Assembly (NCBI GenBank): GCA_910576785.1
Contig: CAJTJG010000004.1
Coordinates: forward strand, 128,636 to 192,635
Source of the DNA: an uncultured Duncaniella sp.
GTDB taxonomy: Bacteria; Bacteroidota; Bacteroidia; Bacteroidales; Muribaculaceae
DNA length: 64,000 nucleotides
Direction: 5' to 3'
In this document: piece by piece, positions 8,004-16,104 of the stretch
Layout: every line of letters starts with the position of its first letter
Numbering within the stretch: position 1 is the first letter of the stretch
Notes under the pieces: generated by a model
Databases searched by the model: none
What the model saw: only the letters and a program-made list of their open reading frames with translations
What the model was told of the DNA's origin: nothing
Translations under genes and position numbers: made by a program

Positions 8004-10277
8004 ATGGCAAAAGTAACCAAAGAAATGGCGCTGAACTACCATCAGTATCCGCGCCCCGGTAAGATAGAAGTTATCCCCACCAAACCCTACGCCACACAGG
8101 CTGACCTCGCGCTGGCCTACTCACCCGGCGTGGCATACCCCTGCCTCGAGATTAAGGATGATGCCGACAAGGTATATGACTACACCGACAAGGGCAACCT
8201 CGTGGCCGTCATCTCCAACGGCACCGCCGTGCTGGGCCTCGGCAACATCGGCGCTCTGGCCGGAAAGCCCGTGATGGAGGGCAAAGCTCTCCTCTTCAAG
8301 ATTTTCGCCGGCCTCGACTGCTACGACATCGAGGTCGATGAGAAGGATCCCGAGAAATTCATCCAGATCGTGAAGGCTCTCGCCCCCACATTCGGCGGCA
8401 TTAACCTGGAGGACATAAAGGCCCCCGAGTGCTTCGAGATCGAGACCCGCCTCAAGCAGGAACTATCCATCCCCGTGATGCACGACGACCAGCACGGCAC
8501 TGCCATCATCTCGGCAGCCGGTCTGCTCAACGCACTCGAGATACAGGGCAAGCGCATCGAGGATGTCCGGCTCGTGGTCAACGGAGCCGGCGCCGCTGCC
8601 GTCTCCTGCACCAAGCTCTACATTGCCCTCGGTGTCAAGAAAGAGAATGTGGTGATGTGCGACTCCAAGGGCGTCATCACCGAATCCCGTCAGGACCTCA
8701 ACGAGCAGAAGAGATTCTTCGCCACATCGCGTCCCATCACCACCCTTGCAGAAGCGATGGTTGATGCCGACGTCTTCCTCGGACTCTCCGTCAAGGATGT
8801 AGTCACCGCCGAGATGATCAAGTCGATGGCTCCGCGCCCCATCGTGTTCGCGCTTGCCAACCCCGATCCCGAGATAGCCTACGAGGTAGCCACCTCAGCA
8901 CGCCCCGACCTCATCATGGCCACCGGCCGCTCCGACTATCCCAACCAGATCAACAACGTGCTCGGATTCCCCTACATATTCCGTGGCGCGCTCGACTGCG
9001 GTGCCTCCGAGATCAACGAGACAATGAAGATCTACGCCGTCCGCGCCATCGCCGAGATAGCCAAGCTCCCCGTGCCCCCCGTGGTCAACGCCGCCTACGG
9101 CAAGGCCAACCTCAAGTTCGGACGCGAGTACATCATACCCACACCCTTTGATCCCCGTCTTCTCACAGCCGTGTCGCCCGCCGTGGCCCGCGGAGCAATG
9201 GACAGCGGTGTGGCCCGTCGCCCAATCACCGACTGGGACGCCTATGCCGAGAAGCTCCTCCGCCTCAAAGGCAACGACCGCAAGTTCACACGCCAGATCC
9301 ACGACGCCGCCCGAGTCAACCCCAAGCGAGTGGTATTCGCCGAGGCCAACACCGACAACATGCTCCGTGCCGCAGCCATCGCAGCCGCCGACGGACTCTG
9401 CATACCCATCCTGCTCGGCAACGAGGAGATGCTCGCCAAGCGCGCCGCCCGTCTGGGCGTCGACCTCTCGGGCATAGAGATCGTCAACCTGCGCCACGAC
9501 CGCGAGGCTCCCCGCCGCGAGAAGTACGCACGCCTCCTCTCTGACAAGCGCCAGCGTCAAGGCGAGAACTTCGATAGCGCTCTCGAGAAGATGTTTGACC
9601 GCGACTACTTCGGCATGATGATGGTGGAGAACGGCGATGCCGACGCCTTCATAGCCGGAACACGCGCCGCCGGGACACGCACAGGACAGATAGCCAAGGA
9701 AGTGATCGGAGTGCGCGACGGCTACAAGCACTTCGCCGCAATGCACGTCATGGAGACCACGAAGGGCACATACTTCCTGGCCGACACGCTTGTGAACGGT
9801 GCCATGGACGAGGATGCGCTCCTCGACGTGACACGTCTGGCCGCCGACGCCGTCAAGTTCTTTGCCCACGATCCCGTCATGGCCATGGTAAGCTACTCCA
9901 ACTTCGGCTCCAACAGCGAGACAGAGTGCAGCAAGGTCCACAACGTGGTCGAGAAGATGCACACCCTCTGCCCCGATCTCCCCATCGACGGCGAGATGCA
10001 GATCAACTACGCCCTCAACGGTCCCGTCAGAGACAAGACATTCCCCTTCAACCGTCTCAACGGCAAGGAGGTCAACACCCTCGTCTTCCCCAACCTCTCT
10101 GCCGCCAACGCCGCCTACCGTCTCATGCTCGAGATGGGCGTGGGCGAGAGCATAGGCCCGATCCAGATGGGTCTGAAGAAACCCGTCCACTTCATCAACG
10201 TCGACGCCGAGGTACGCGACATCGTCAACCTCGTGGCCATAGCCACCCTCGACGCCGCCACCATGGACCACAAATAA
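8004..10277 (+). CDS. maeB: NADP-dependent malic enzyme, MaeB type (malic + phosphotransacetylase-like domains)
   Basis: 757 aa when started at ATG 8004, which follows the promoter box at 7969-7976; a longer reading from 7932 would begin upstream of that box. The enzyme decarboxylates malate to pyruvate with NADP+. Residues about 20-160 form the malic N-terminal domain ([40 protein letters not shown]), followed by the NAD-binding domain ([12 protein letters not shown], about 190-200). From about 430 on is a phosphate acetyl/butyryltransferase-like domain ([34 protein letters not shown]), a fusion usual for MaeB and thought to bind acetyl-CoA as a regulator. It is monocistronic and followed by IR2. 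Confidence 0.93.
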   Translation: MAKVTKEMALNYHQYPRPGKIEVIPTKPYATQADLALAYSPGVAYPCLEIKDDADKVYDYTDKGNLVAVISNGTAVLGLGNIGALAGKPVMEGKALLFKIFAGLDCYDIEVDEKDPEKFIQIVKALAPTFGGINLEDIKAPECFEIETRLKQELSIPVMHDDQHGTAIISAAGLLNALEIQGKRIEDVRLVVNGAGAAAVSCTKLYIALGVKKENVVMCDSKGVITESRQDLNEQKRFFATSRPITTLAEAMVDADVFLGLSVKDVVTAEMIKSMAPRPIVFALANPDPEIAYEVATSARPDLIMATGRSDYPNQINNVLGFPYIFRGALDCGASEINETMKIYAVRAIAEIAKLPVPPVVNAAYGKANLKFGREYIIPTPFDPRLLTAVSPAVARGAMDSGVARRPITDWDAYAEKLLRLKGNDRKFTRQIHDAARVNPKRVVFAEANTDNMLRAAAIAAADGLCIPILLGNEEMLAKRAARLGVDLSGIEIVNLRHDREAPRREKYARLLSDKRQRQGENFDSALEKMFDRDYFGMMMVENGDADAFIAGTRAAGTRTGQIAKEVIGVRDGYKHFAAMHVMETTKGTYFLADTLVNGAMDEDALLDVTRLAADAVKFFAHDPVMAMVSYSNFGSNSETECSKVHNVVEKMHTLCPDLPIDGEMQINYALNGPVRDKTFPFNRLNGKEVNTLVFPNLSAANAAYRLMLEMGVGESIGPIQMGLKKPVHFINVDAEVRDIVNLVAIATLDAATMDHK

Positions 10278-10292
10278 ATCCACCGGTCATAT

Positions 10293-10418
10293 AGACAGAA
10301 GGATACAGAAGGACAAATAAGGGACAAAAGGGACAGATTTTTTAATTATCAGTCATCGCGAATAATTAATTTTTCTGTCCCTTTTGTCCCTTATTTGTCC
10401 TTCTGTATCTTTCTGTCT
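10293..10418. terminator. Long inverted repeat IR2 (44-bp arms plus inner stem)
   Basis: Arms 10293-10336 and 10375-10418 pair along 44 positions with a single non-Watson-Crick pair (G10301 with T10410, a G-U wobble in RNA made from the + strand). The loop contains a second inverted repeat, TTAATTAT/ATAATTAA. Left-arm words include ACAGAAGGACAAATAAGG and GGGACAAAAGGGACAG, shared with IR1, IR5 and IR6. It separates convergent maeB (+) and the small partner gene (-). Confidence 0.8.
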
Positions 10419-10441
10419 TATCTGCGGATCGGGAAGGAGCA

Positions 10442-10648
10442 TCAGCGTTTTAAACGCTCCCCTTTACCGGCGAGGTATACATTGAGCGCCTCGGAGGCCG
10501 GCATCGTGAATGGTGTGCCGTCAGGACGCGCATATACAACCTCCCGGTCCAGGAGAGCCTTCTGCCGGAGTATTTTTTCGACCGAGCGGTCAAGCCCGCG
10601 CCTGACCCTCTCGAAATATGATTCATATTCTCTTTCAGTCATCCTCAT
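10442..10648 (-). CDS. Small protein coupled to the zeta-toxin-like ATPase (candidate antitoxin)
   Basis: About 68 aa from ATG 10648 (MRMTEREYESYFERVRRGLD); ATG 10642 is an alternative two codons in, and in-frame ATGs at 10663 and 10678 would lengthen it inside the upstream gene. It overlaps the end of the ATPase gene by 8-14 bases, so the two are translationally coupled. The sequence is charged and probably helical in the first 35 residues, followed by VVYARPDGTPFTMPASEAL. I do not recognise a named family. The pairing with a zeta-like kinase is what suggests an antitoxin or accessory role; that is inference. Confidence 0.6.
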   Translation of the reverse strand: MRMTEREYESYFERVRRGLDRSVEKILRQKALLDREVVYARPDGTPFTMPASEALNVYLAGKGERLKR

Positions 10649-11195
10649 GGATAATACGGTCATATTTTTCCTTGTCAATGATGCCCATGTTGGTGGCCAC
10701 GAGCTCCTGGCGCCCCATGGAATTGTCCACGAGCATCCACGAGTCCACCTTCGGCATGAACAGACGCTTCAGATTGTCAAGGCCGCGGTAATAGCGGCGC
10801 ACTATGACATCGCGCGGTATATTGTGGCCACCCTCATCCACACGGTGAGCCACCCTCTCTATGGCCTGCAGAGGAGACGCAAGCCAGATATAGAGCAGGT
10901 GCACTATATAGCCCAACGAGTGGGCCTTGTCGATCAGTCGGGTGTAGGAACGGGTGGCGAGTGTGGTCTCGATGGCAAACGTCTTGTGCATCGACAGCAG
11001 ATCGCCGATACGCTTGAGCATGATTCGTCCCGCATCCATTGCCATTTCGGCCGGATTGAAAGGAGAGAGACCGGCGGCGATCTCGTCGGCGTTGACAAAC
11101 TCCCCGCAATGCAGCATCTCGGGAAGCACCGTAAACGAGGCCGTTGTCTTGCCGGCGCCGTTGCAGCCGGATATTATATACATTTCCTGAGCCAT
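10635..11195 (-). CDS. Zeta-toxin-like P-loop ATPase/kinase (COG4185 type)
   Basis: 186 aa. A P-loop sits at the N-terminus (GCNGAGKT, residues 10-17), followed by FVNADEIAAGLSPFNP (about 33-48) and FAIETTLATRSY (about 73-84), the order seen in zeta-toxin-like predicted ATPases. Zeta toxins phosphorylate UDP-N-acetylglucosamine and block wall synthesis; COG4185 members are annotated by similarity and most are untested. A small gene overlaps its 3' end. The usual epsilon antitoxin is not seen upstream: the 270 bases above the start hold only the divergent sigma-factor promoter. Confidence 0.78.
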   Translation of the reverse strand: MAQEMYIISGCNGAGKTTASFTVLPEMLHCGEFVNADEIAAGLSPFNPAEMAMDAGRIMLKRIGDLLSMHKTFAIETTLATRSYTRLIDKAHSLGYIVHLLYIWLASPLQAIERVAHRVDEGGHNIPRDVIVRRYYRGLDNLKRLFMPKVDSWMLVDNSMGRQELVATNMGIIDKEKYDRIIHEDD

Positions 11196-11317
11196 GGCGT
11201 GAAAAAATCATTTGGTGATATACTTACAACAATCACGCCTCTCATAAAGTTGCGGCACGAATAACAATCAACCATAGTTATTTATTGCATAATAGAGGTT
11301 AAATTTTGTCAATCATA

Positions 11318-11348
11318 TTGTTTTTGCTGTATTTTATTGATAACTTTG
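11318..11348 (+). promoter_or_regulatory. Promoter of the sigma-factor gene
   Basis: TTG (11318-11320), a 20-base spacer, then TAACTTTG (11341-11348): a full Bacteroidetes-type promoter. The leader to ATG 11468 is about 115 bases, long enough for regulation, but I see no strong hairpin in it. Confidence 0.72.
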
Positions 11349-11467
11349 CATACCGAAAACACATCAATATTGCACAGACCTATCTTAATTTAAGAATCAT
11401 TAACTCTAACTAATACATCCACCGCCTATTGAAAGATTGCTACTCCAACCAATCAAACGAGAAGACA

Positions 11468-12061
11468 ATGCAGCAACTGACTAAGCTCACCGACCGCGAA
11501 CTGGTCGCCGCTTATGCCAACGACAACAACGACGCCTTTGACATCCTGCTTGACCGCCACAAGCAGAAAGTGTTCAATTACATACTCCACATTGTAAAAA
11601 ACAAGGACATCGCCGACGACATCTTCCAGGAGACATTCGTCAAAGCCATCGTGACCATCAAGCAGAACCGCTACACCGAGAAAGGCAAATTCTCGGCATG
11701 GCTCACACGCATAGCCCACAACCTCATCATCGACTACTTCAGGCAGGAACGCATGGAGAATACCATCTCCACCGACGGCGACCCCGCCACCGATCTGCTG
11801 AACCGACGCGACCTCTGCGACGGCAACATCGAGGACGAGATCGTATCACTGCAGATCGACGAGGATCTGCGACGCATCGTCATGTCGCTCCCCGACCCCC
11901 AGCGCGAAGTGCTCGTGATGCGCTTCTACCGCAACATGTCGTTCAAGGAGATAGCCGACGCCACCGACGTGAGCATCAACACCGCTCTCGGACGCATGCG
12001 CTACGCCATCCTCAACATGCGACGCATAGCCGCCGAAAAAAACATCTCACTCGCCGTCTGA
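11468..12061 (+). CDS. ECF-like RNA polymerase sigma-70 family factor
   Basis: 197 aa from ATG 11468 (MQQLTKLTDRELVAAYANDN); an in-frame TTG at 11429 is a less likely start. Region 2 is about residues 10-85 (AFDILLDRHKQKVFNYIL; DIADDIFQETFVKAI; FSAWLTRIAHNLIIDYFRQE), and region 4 about 125-190 (LPDPQREVLVMRFY; SFKEIADATDVSINTALGRM). The short region between them shows that sigma-1.1 and region 3 are missing, as in ECF factors. No anti-sigma gene is adjacent on either side, which argues against a FecR-paired factor. The target promoters are unknown. Confidence 0.88.
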   Translation: MQQLTKLTDRELVAAYANDNNDAFDILLDRHKQKVFNYILHIVKNKDIADDIFQETFVKAIVTIKQNRYTEKGKFSAWLTRIAHNLIIDYFRQERMENTISTDGDPATDLLNRRDLCDGNIEDEIVSLQIDEDLRRIVMSLPDPQREVLVMRFYRNMSFKEIADATDVSINTALGRMRYAILNMRRIAAEKNISLAV

Positions 12062-12120
12062 CCTCTCCTCCTCCTCTCCTCCTCTCCCCCTCAGCCTCTC
12101 TCTTTCACTCTGTATATCCA
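12062..12120 (+). other. Polypyrimidine tract between sigma factor and porin genes
   Basis: Starting directly after the stop codon, about 50 bases are almost only C and T (runs of CTCCTC, CCCCCTC, CTCTCTC). It belongs to neither gene and is not part of an inverted repeat. Confidence 0.5.
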
Positions 12121-12146
12121 AGGTTTCCAAAAAAGGTACATAGTAA

Positions 12147-13151
12147 ATGAGACGTATTTCAATCATGCTGCTGATAATTCTGGCAGCACTGCAGATGAAA
12201 GCAGAGGGGGAAAAAGTGGATCTAACCCCCCACATCCACGGAGCACTGCGCGCACGCTACGAGAGATCGACCGTATCGTCCGAAAACCGATTCCAGCTGC
12301 GAAATGCCCGCCTCACCATCGACGGGCAGATAGCACGCCCTGTGGACTACTTCCTCCAGACCGATCTCTGCGACAGGGGTAAGATGAAGATCCTCGACGC
12401 ATGGGGACGCCTCCACTTCTCCCGATCACTGGCCCTACAGGCCGGACAGTTCCGTCTGCCCTTCGGTACAGACTGCTTCAAGGCCCCGGCCAACTACGTG
12501 TTCTCCAATCTGTCGTTCGTCGGATCGGAGATGAACAACGTGCGCGGCGTCGGCGCCAAGATCACAGTCACACCCCTCCCCCGCCTCATCCTCGAGGCCG
12601 GTGCATTCAACCCCACCTCCATCGCCGACCACTCCCGCTGGTGCTCCACTCTGGCCTATGCCGGAAAGGCACAATGGACTCTTGGCTATGTGAGGATAGC
12701 TGCCGGCGCACAGACCATAGTACCCGATGCCATACGCATCAACTCGCTCGGCGCGAGCATCACATGGACCCGTGACCGATGGACCGTAGAGGGCGAGTAC
12801 ATCAACAAGCACTACACCCGCCACCGCCACAAGGCTGCCAACGGCTACAACCTCTGGGCCGACTACCGCTTCCCCGTCAAGGCCGGAATATTCAACCAAG
12901 CCTCCGTCCAGGCCCGTGTGGATGGCATGACCGACCATAGCTCCGGTGTGCGCGACACCGACGGAAACCTCCTCACCGACCATCCCGGACGCAACCGCAT
13001 CACTGCAGGTGCCACCATAAGCTACCTCAGCGGCCCCGTGCACTGCGATGTCCGCCTCAGCTTCGAGCAGTACTTCTACCGCCACGGCCACACACCCGCA
13101 TCGCTCGACGATGACAACAAGATCTGCGCGGAGCTTGTGGTGAGATTCTGA
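12147..13151 (+). CDS. Outer-membrane porin, phosphate-selective porin O/P-like
   Basis: 334 aa. Signal peptide at 1-19 (MRRISIMLLIILAALQMKA), then alternating-strand beta-barrel sequence ending in the aromatic C-terminus VVRF that outer-membrane barrels use for assembly. The segment FQLRNARLTIDGQIA, followed by DYFLQTDLCDRG and LQAGQFRLPFG, is typical of the OprO/OprP-like porin family. The transported solute cannot be assigned. The leader has a purine stretch near the start (AAAAAAGGTA) that may serve ribosome binding. The sigma factor upstream is 85 bp away across the polypyrimidine tract. Confidence 0.78.
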   Translation: MRRISIMLLIILAALQMKAEGEKVDLTPHIHGALRARYERSTVSSENRFQLRNARLTIDGQIARPVDYFLQTDLCDRGKMKILDAWGRLHFSRSLALQAGQFRLPFGTDCFKAPANYVFSNLSFVGSEMNNVRGVGAKITVTPLPRLILEAGAFNPTSIADHSRWCSTLAYAGKAQWTLGYVRIAAGAQTIVPDAIRINSLGASITWTRDRWTVEGEYINKHYTRHRHKAANGYNLWADYRFPVKAGIFNQASVQARVDGMTDHSSGVRDTDGNLLTDHPGRNRITAGATISYLSGPVHCDVRLSFEQYFYRHGHTPASLDDDNKICAELVVRF

Positions 13152-13203
13152 AAAACACTTCATAAAAAAGCAATTTTCCACAAAATATCTTAAATTCGTG
13201 TCT

Positions 13204-13239
13204 ATATGACAGAATTTTTACTAATTTTGTGTTTCATAT
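13204..13239 (+). promoter_or_regulatory. Arginine operon promoter with flanking dyad
   Basis: TAATTTTG (13222-13229) fits the -7 box and lies 44 bases before the first gene of the operon. It is centred between ATATGA (13204-13209) and TCATAT (13234-13239), an exact inverted pair that could be an operator for an arginine repressor. The -33 region is weak. The operator role is inference. Confidence 0.45.
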
Positions 13240-13272
13240 CAATTTTTATATAGTATTTCCTGATTCAGACAG

Positions 13273-13893
13273 ATGAACAATGATCAGATCAAGGTGATGT
13301 TTGCTACCGACGAGCATGTCAAGTATGCCGAGCAAATCGTCAACCTCATCTATGAATCGGCCCTCCAGCGCGGCACAGGTATAGCACGCCGATCCCCCGA
13401 ATACATCGCCAAGAAGATATCGGGTGGGAAAGCCGTGGTCGCGCTGTGTGACGACCGTCTGATTGGCTTCAGCTACATAGAGAGCTGGGAGCACGGTGAT
13501 TATGTGGCCACTTCCGGCCTTATAGTCGACCCCGAGTTCCGACGATTGGGCCTCGCTGCCCGCATCAAGGCCAAGACTTTCGAGCTCGCACGCCTAAGAT
13601 TTCCGTTCGCAAAGATTTTCTCCATCACCACCTCCCTCCCCGTCATGAAGCTCAACTCACAGCTCGGCTACAAGCCGGTCACATTCTCGGAGCTGACAGA
13701 CGACGAGGAGTTCTGGGCCGGATGCAAGGGGTGTGTCAACTTCGACATCCTGCAGCGCAACAACCGCCGCATGTGTCTATGCACCGGTATGCTCTACGAC
13801 CCCAAGGCACGCCTTGAAAGGCCCTCGAAGAGCCGTCCCTACCTCATGTGGCTCGGCAACAAGATATCCAAACTCCTCCGACTTAAGAAATAA
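13273..13893 (+). CDS. GNAT acyltransferase, probable N-acylglutamate synthase of the arginine pathway
   Basis: 206 aa. The GNAT core is visible: YVATSGLIVDPEFRRLGLAA (about 77-97) includes strand 4 and the acyl-CoA pyrophosphate loop (RRLGLAA), followed by ARLRFPFAKIFSITTS. The C-terminal 60 residues are basic and unlike simple acetyltransferases (FDILQRNNRRMCLCTGMLYD). It is the first gene of the arginine operon, 30 bp before argG, and no other gene here supplies the first step. A homologue in the same position in Bacteroides thetaiotaomicron has been proposed, from mutant-fitness data, as the N-succinylglutamate synthase. Assignment of the fold is sure; substrate is inferred from context. 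Confidence 0.75.
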   Translation: MNNDQIKVMFATDEHVKYAEQIVNLIYESALQRGTGIARRSPEYIAKKISGGKAVVALCDDRLIGFSYIESWEHGDYVATSGLIVDPEFRRLGLAARIKAKTFELARLRFPFAKIFSITTSLPVMKLNSQLGYKPVTFSELTDDEEFWAGCKGCVNFDILQRNNRRMCLCTGMLYDPKARLERPSKSRPYLMWLGNKISKLLRLKK

Positions 13894-13923
13894 CCACTCT
13901 CCTTACCCCATATATACACAAAG

Positions 13924-15126
13924 ATGAAAAAGAAAGTAGTCCTCGCATTCAGCGGCGGTCTCGACACATCGTTCGCCGCCAAGTATCTTTCCGAAGACCT
14001 CGGCTACGAGGTGCACACTGCCCTGGCCAACACCGGCGGGTTCACTCCCGAAGACCTCTCACGCATAGAGGAACGAGCTCTCGCTCTCGGCGCGGCAAGC
14101 CATGCCTCGCTCGACATCACCGCCGACTACTACGACAAGAGCATACGCTACATGATAGCCGGAAATGTGCTCCGCAACGGCACATACCCCATCTCAGTAT
14201 CCTCCGAGCGCATTTTCCAGGCCATCGCTATAATCGAATACGCCAAGAAGATCGGCGCCGACGCCGTGGCCCACGGCTCGACAGGCGCAGGCAACGACCA
14301 GGTGCGCTTCGACCTCACATTCCAGATCCTCGCTCCCGAGATCGAGATCATCACCCCCACCAGGGACATGACCCTCACCCGCGAGTATGAGATAGACTAT
14401 CTGAAGAAACATGGCTTCGAGGCCGACTTCAAAAAGATGGAATATTCCATCAACAAGGGCCTCTGGGGCACCAGCATCGGCGGCAAGGAGACTCTCCGCT
14501 CGGAGCAGACCCTCCCCGAGAGCGCCTACCCCAGCCAGATCACCGAGCACGGCGAGGAGACCATCTCCATCACCTTCGACAAGGGTGAGGTCGTAGCCGT
14601 CAACGGCGTGGCCATCCCCGACCGCATCGATGCCATACGCGAGGTGGAGCGCCTCGGCGCACGCTACGGCATAGGCCGCGACATGCACATCGGCGACACA
14701 ATCATCGGCATAAAGGGGCGTGTGGGCTTCGAAGCCGCCGGCCCAGTGCTCATCATCGCCGCCCACAAGATGCTCGAGAAACACACGCTCACCAAGTGGC
14801 AGCAGTACTGGAAGGACCAGATAGGCACGTGGTACGGCATGTTCCTCCACGAGTCGCAGTATCTCGAGCCGGTGATGCGCGACATGGAGGCATTCCTGCT
14901 CTCATCGCAGCAGAATGTAACGGGCACTGTCACCGTCACGCTCCGTCCCCACTCCTTCACGCTCGTGGGCGTCGATTCTCCGTTCGACCTCATGAAGACC
15001 GACTTCGGCGAATATGGCGAGGTCAACAAGGCATGGACCGCCGACGACGTCAAGGGCTTCACCAAGATCCTCGGCAACCAGATGAAGATATACCACAACG
15101 TCCAGAAACGCAACGGTAAGAAATGA
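13924..15126 (+). CDS. argG: Argininosuccinate synthase ArgG
   Basis: 400 aa. ArgG joins citrulline and aspartate with ATP to argininosuccinate. The N-type ATP pyrophosphatase loop is at residues 8-16 (AFSGGLDTS), with HGSTGAGNDQVRF (about 117-129) and EYEIDYLKKHG typical of the family. The last four bases overlap argC's start (ATGA at 15123-15126). All active-site motifs are present. Confidence 0.95.
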   Translation: MKKKVVLAFSGGLDTSFAAKYLSEDLGYEVHTALANTGGFTPEDLSRIEERALALGAASHASLDITADYYDKSIRYMIAGNVLRNGTYPISVSSERIFQAIAIIEYAKKIGADAVAHGSTGAGNDQVRFDLTFQILAPEIEIITPTRDMTLTREYEIDYLKKHGFEADFKKMEYSINKGLWGTSIGGKETLRSEQTLPESAYPSQITEHGEETISITFDKGEVVAVNGVAIPDRIDAIREVERLGARYGIGRDMHIGDTIIGIKGRVGFEAAGPVLIIAAHKMLEKHTLTKWQQYWKDQIGTWYGMFLHESQYLEPVMRDMEAFLLSSQQNVTGTVTVTLRPHSFTLVGVDSPFDLMKTDFGEYGEVNKAWTADDVKGFTKILGNQMKIYHNVQKRNGKK

Positions 15127-16091
15127 TAAAGGCCGGTATAATAGGAGGCGCGGGCTACACCGCCGGTGAACTGCTCCGCCTCCTCATCAATCATCCCGAA
15201 GTGACGGTGGAGTGGATCCACTCCACCTCCAACGCCGGAGCGCCCGTCACCGACATCCACGGCGGACTCATCGGCGAGACCGACCTGTGCTTCGCCGAGA
15301 CGTTCGATCTCTCGGCCATCGATGTGCTGTTCCTCTGTCAGGGCCACGGATTCTCCGAAAAATTCTGGCAGGAGAACGCCCGCCCCGAAGGGCTCCGAGT
15401 CATCGACCTCGCCCAGGACTTCCGCGACGAGAGCAACGGATACGTCTACGGTCTCCCCGAGGCCAAGCGCGAATCCATAGCCGGAGCCATGAGCGTGGCC
15501 AATCCCGGATGCTTCGCCACAGCCATACAGCTCGCACTCCTCCCCCTCGCGGCATCAGGCAATCTTGACGCACATACCGAGGTCAACCTCACGGGCATCA
15601 CCGGATCCACTGGAGCCGGCGTGAAACCGGCCGCCACCACCCACTTCTCCTGGCGCGACAACAACATATCCGTCTACAAGGCATTCACCCATCAGCACCT
15701 CAAGGAGATAGGCATGACACTCGCACAGGTGAGCGGAGCAGAGGCCCCGGTGATCAACTTCGTGCCCGTGCGCGGCGACTTCCCCCGAGGCATATTCATC
15801 GCCGCATGGATCGACACCCCTCTCTCAGCCGACGAAGCCACCGCCCTCTACCGCGACTACTACGCCACGGCGGCATTCACCCATGTTTCATCCCGTCCGG
15901 TGGATCTCAAGCAGGTGGTCAACACCAACAAGTGTGTCATCTCGCTCGAGAAACACGGCTCAAAGCTCCTTGTGCTCAGCGCCATCGACAATCTGCTCAA
16001 AGGAGCCTCAGGACAGGCCGTGCAGAACATGAACATCATGTTCGGACTCCCCGAGAAGACCGGACTCAATCTCAAACCCTCAGCATTCTGA
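15123..16091 (+). CDS. argC: N-acyl-gamma-glutamyl-phosphate reductase ArgC
   Basis: 322 aa. NADPH-dependent reductase making N-acylglutamate semialdehyde. The N-terminal dinucleotide-binding turn is GIIGGAGYTAGELL (5-18), and the catalytic cysteine is Cys130 in VANPGCFATA. Further marks are TGSTGAGVKPAATTHFSWR and the C-terminal DNLLKGASGQAVQNMN. In this pathway the acyl group is probably succinyl, judged from the carbamoyltransferase in the same operon. It overlaps argG by 4 bp and is followed after 13 bp by argD. Confidence 0.95.
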   Translation: MIKAGIIGGAGYTAGELLRLLINHPEVTVEWIHSTSNAGAPVTDIHGGLIGETDLCFAETFDLSAIDVLFLCQGHGFSEKFWQENARPEGLRVIDLAQDFRDESNGYVYGLPEAKRESIAGAMSVANPGCFATAIQLALLPLAASGNLDAHTEVNLTGITGSTGAGVKPAATTHFSWRDNNISVYKAFTHQHLKEIGMTLAQVSGAEAPVINFVPVRGDFPRGIFIAAWIDTPLSADEATALYRDYYATAAFTHVSSRPVDLKQVVNTNKCVISLEKHGSKLLVLSAIDNLLKGASGQAVQNMNIMFGLPEKTGLNLKPSAF

Positions 16092-16104
16092 CACTCATCG
16101 ACAT

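Noticed and set aside
8895..10283. A 462-codon minus frame opposite maeB
   Set aside because: Antisense of the malic enzyme; composition is typical of reversed GC-rich codons.
10635..11195. Calling the P-loop protein a proven toxin
   Set aside because: The family is mostly untested and lacks the usual epsilon partner; only a zeta-like fold can be claimed.
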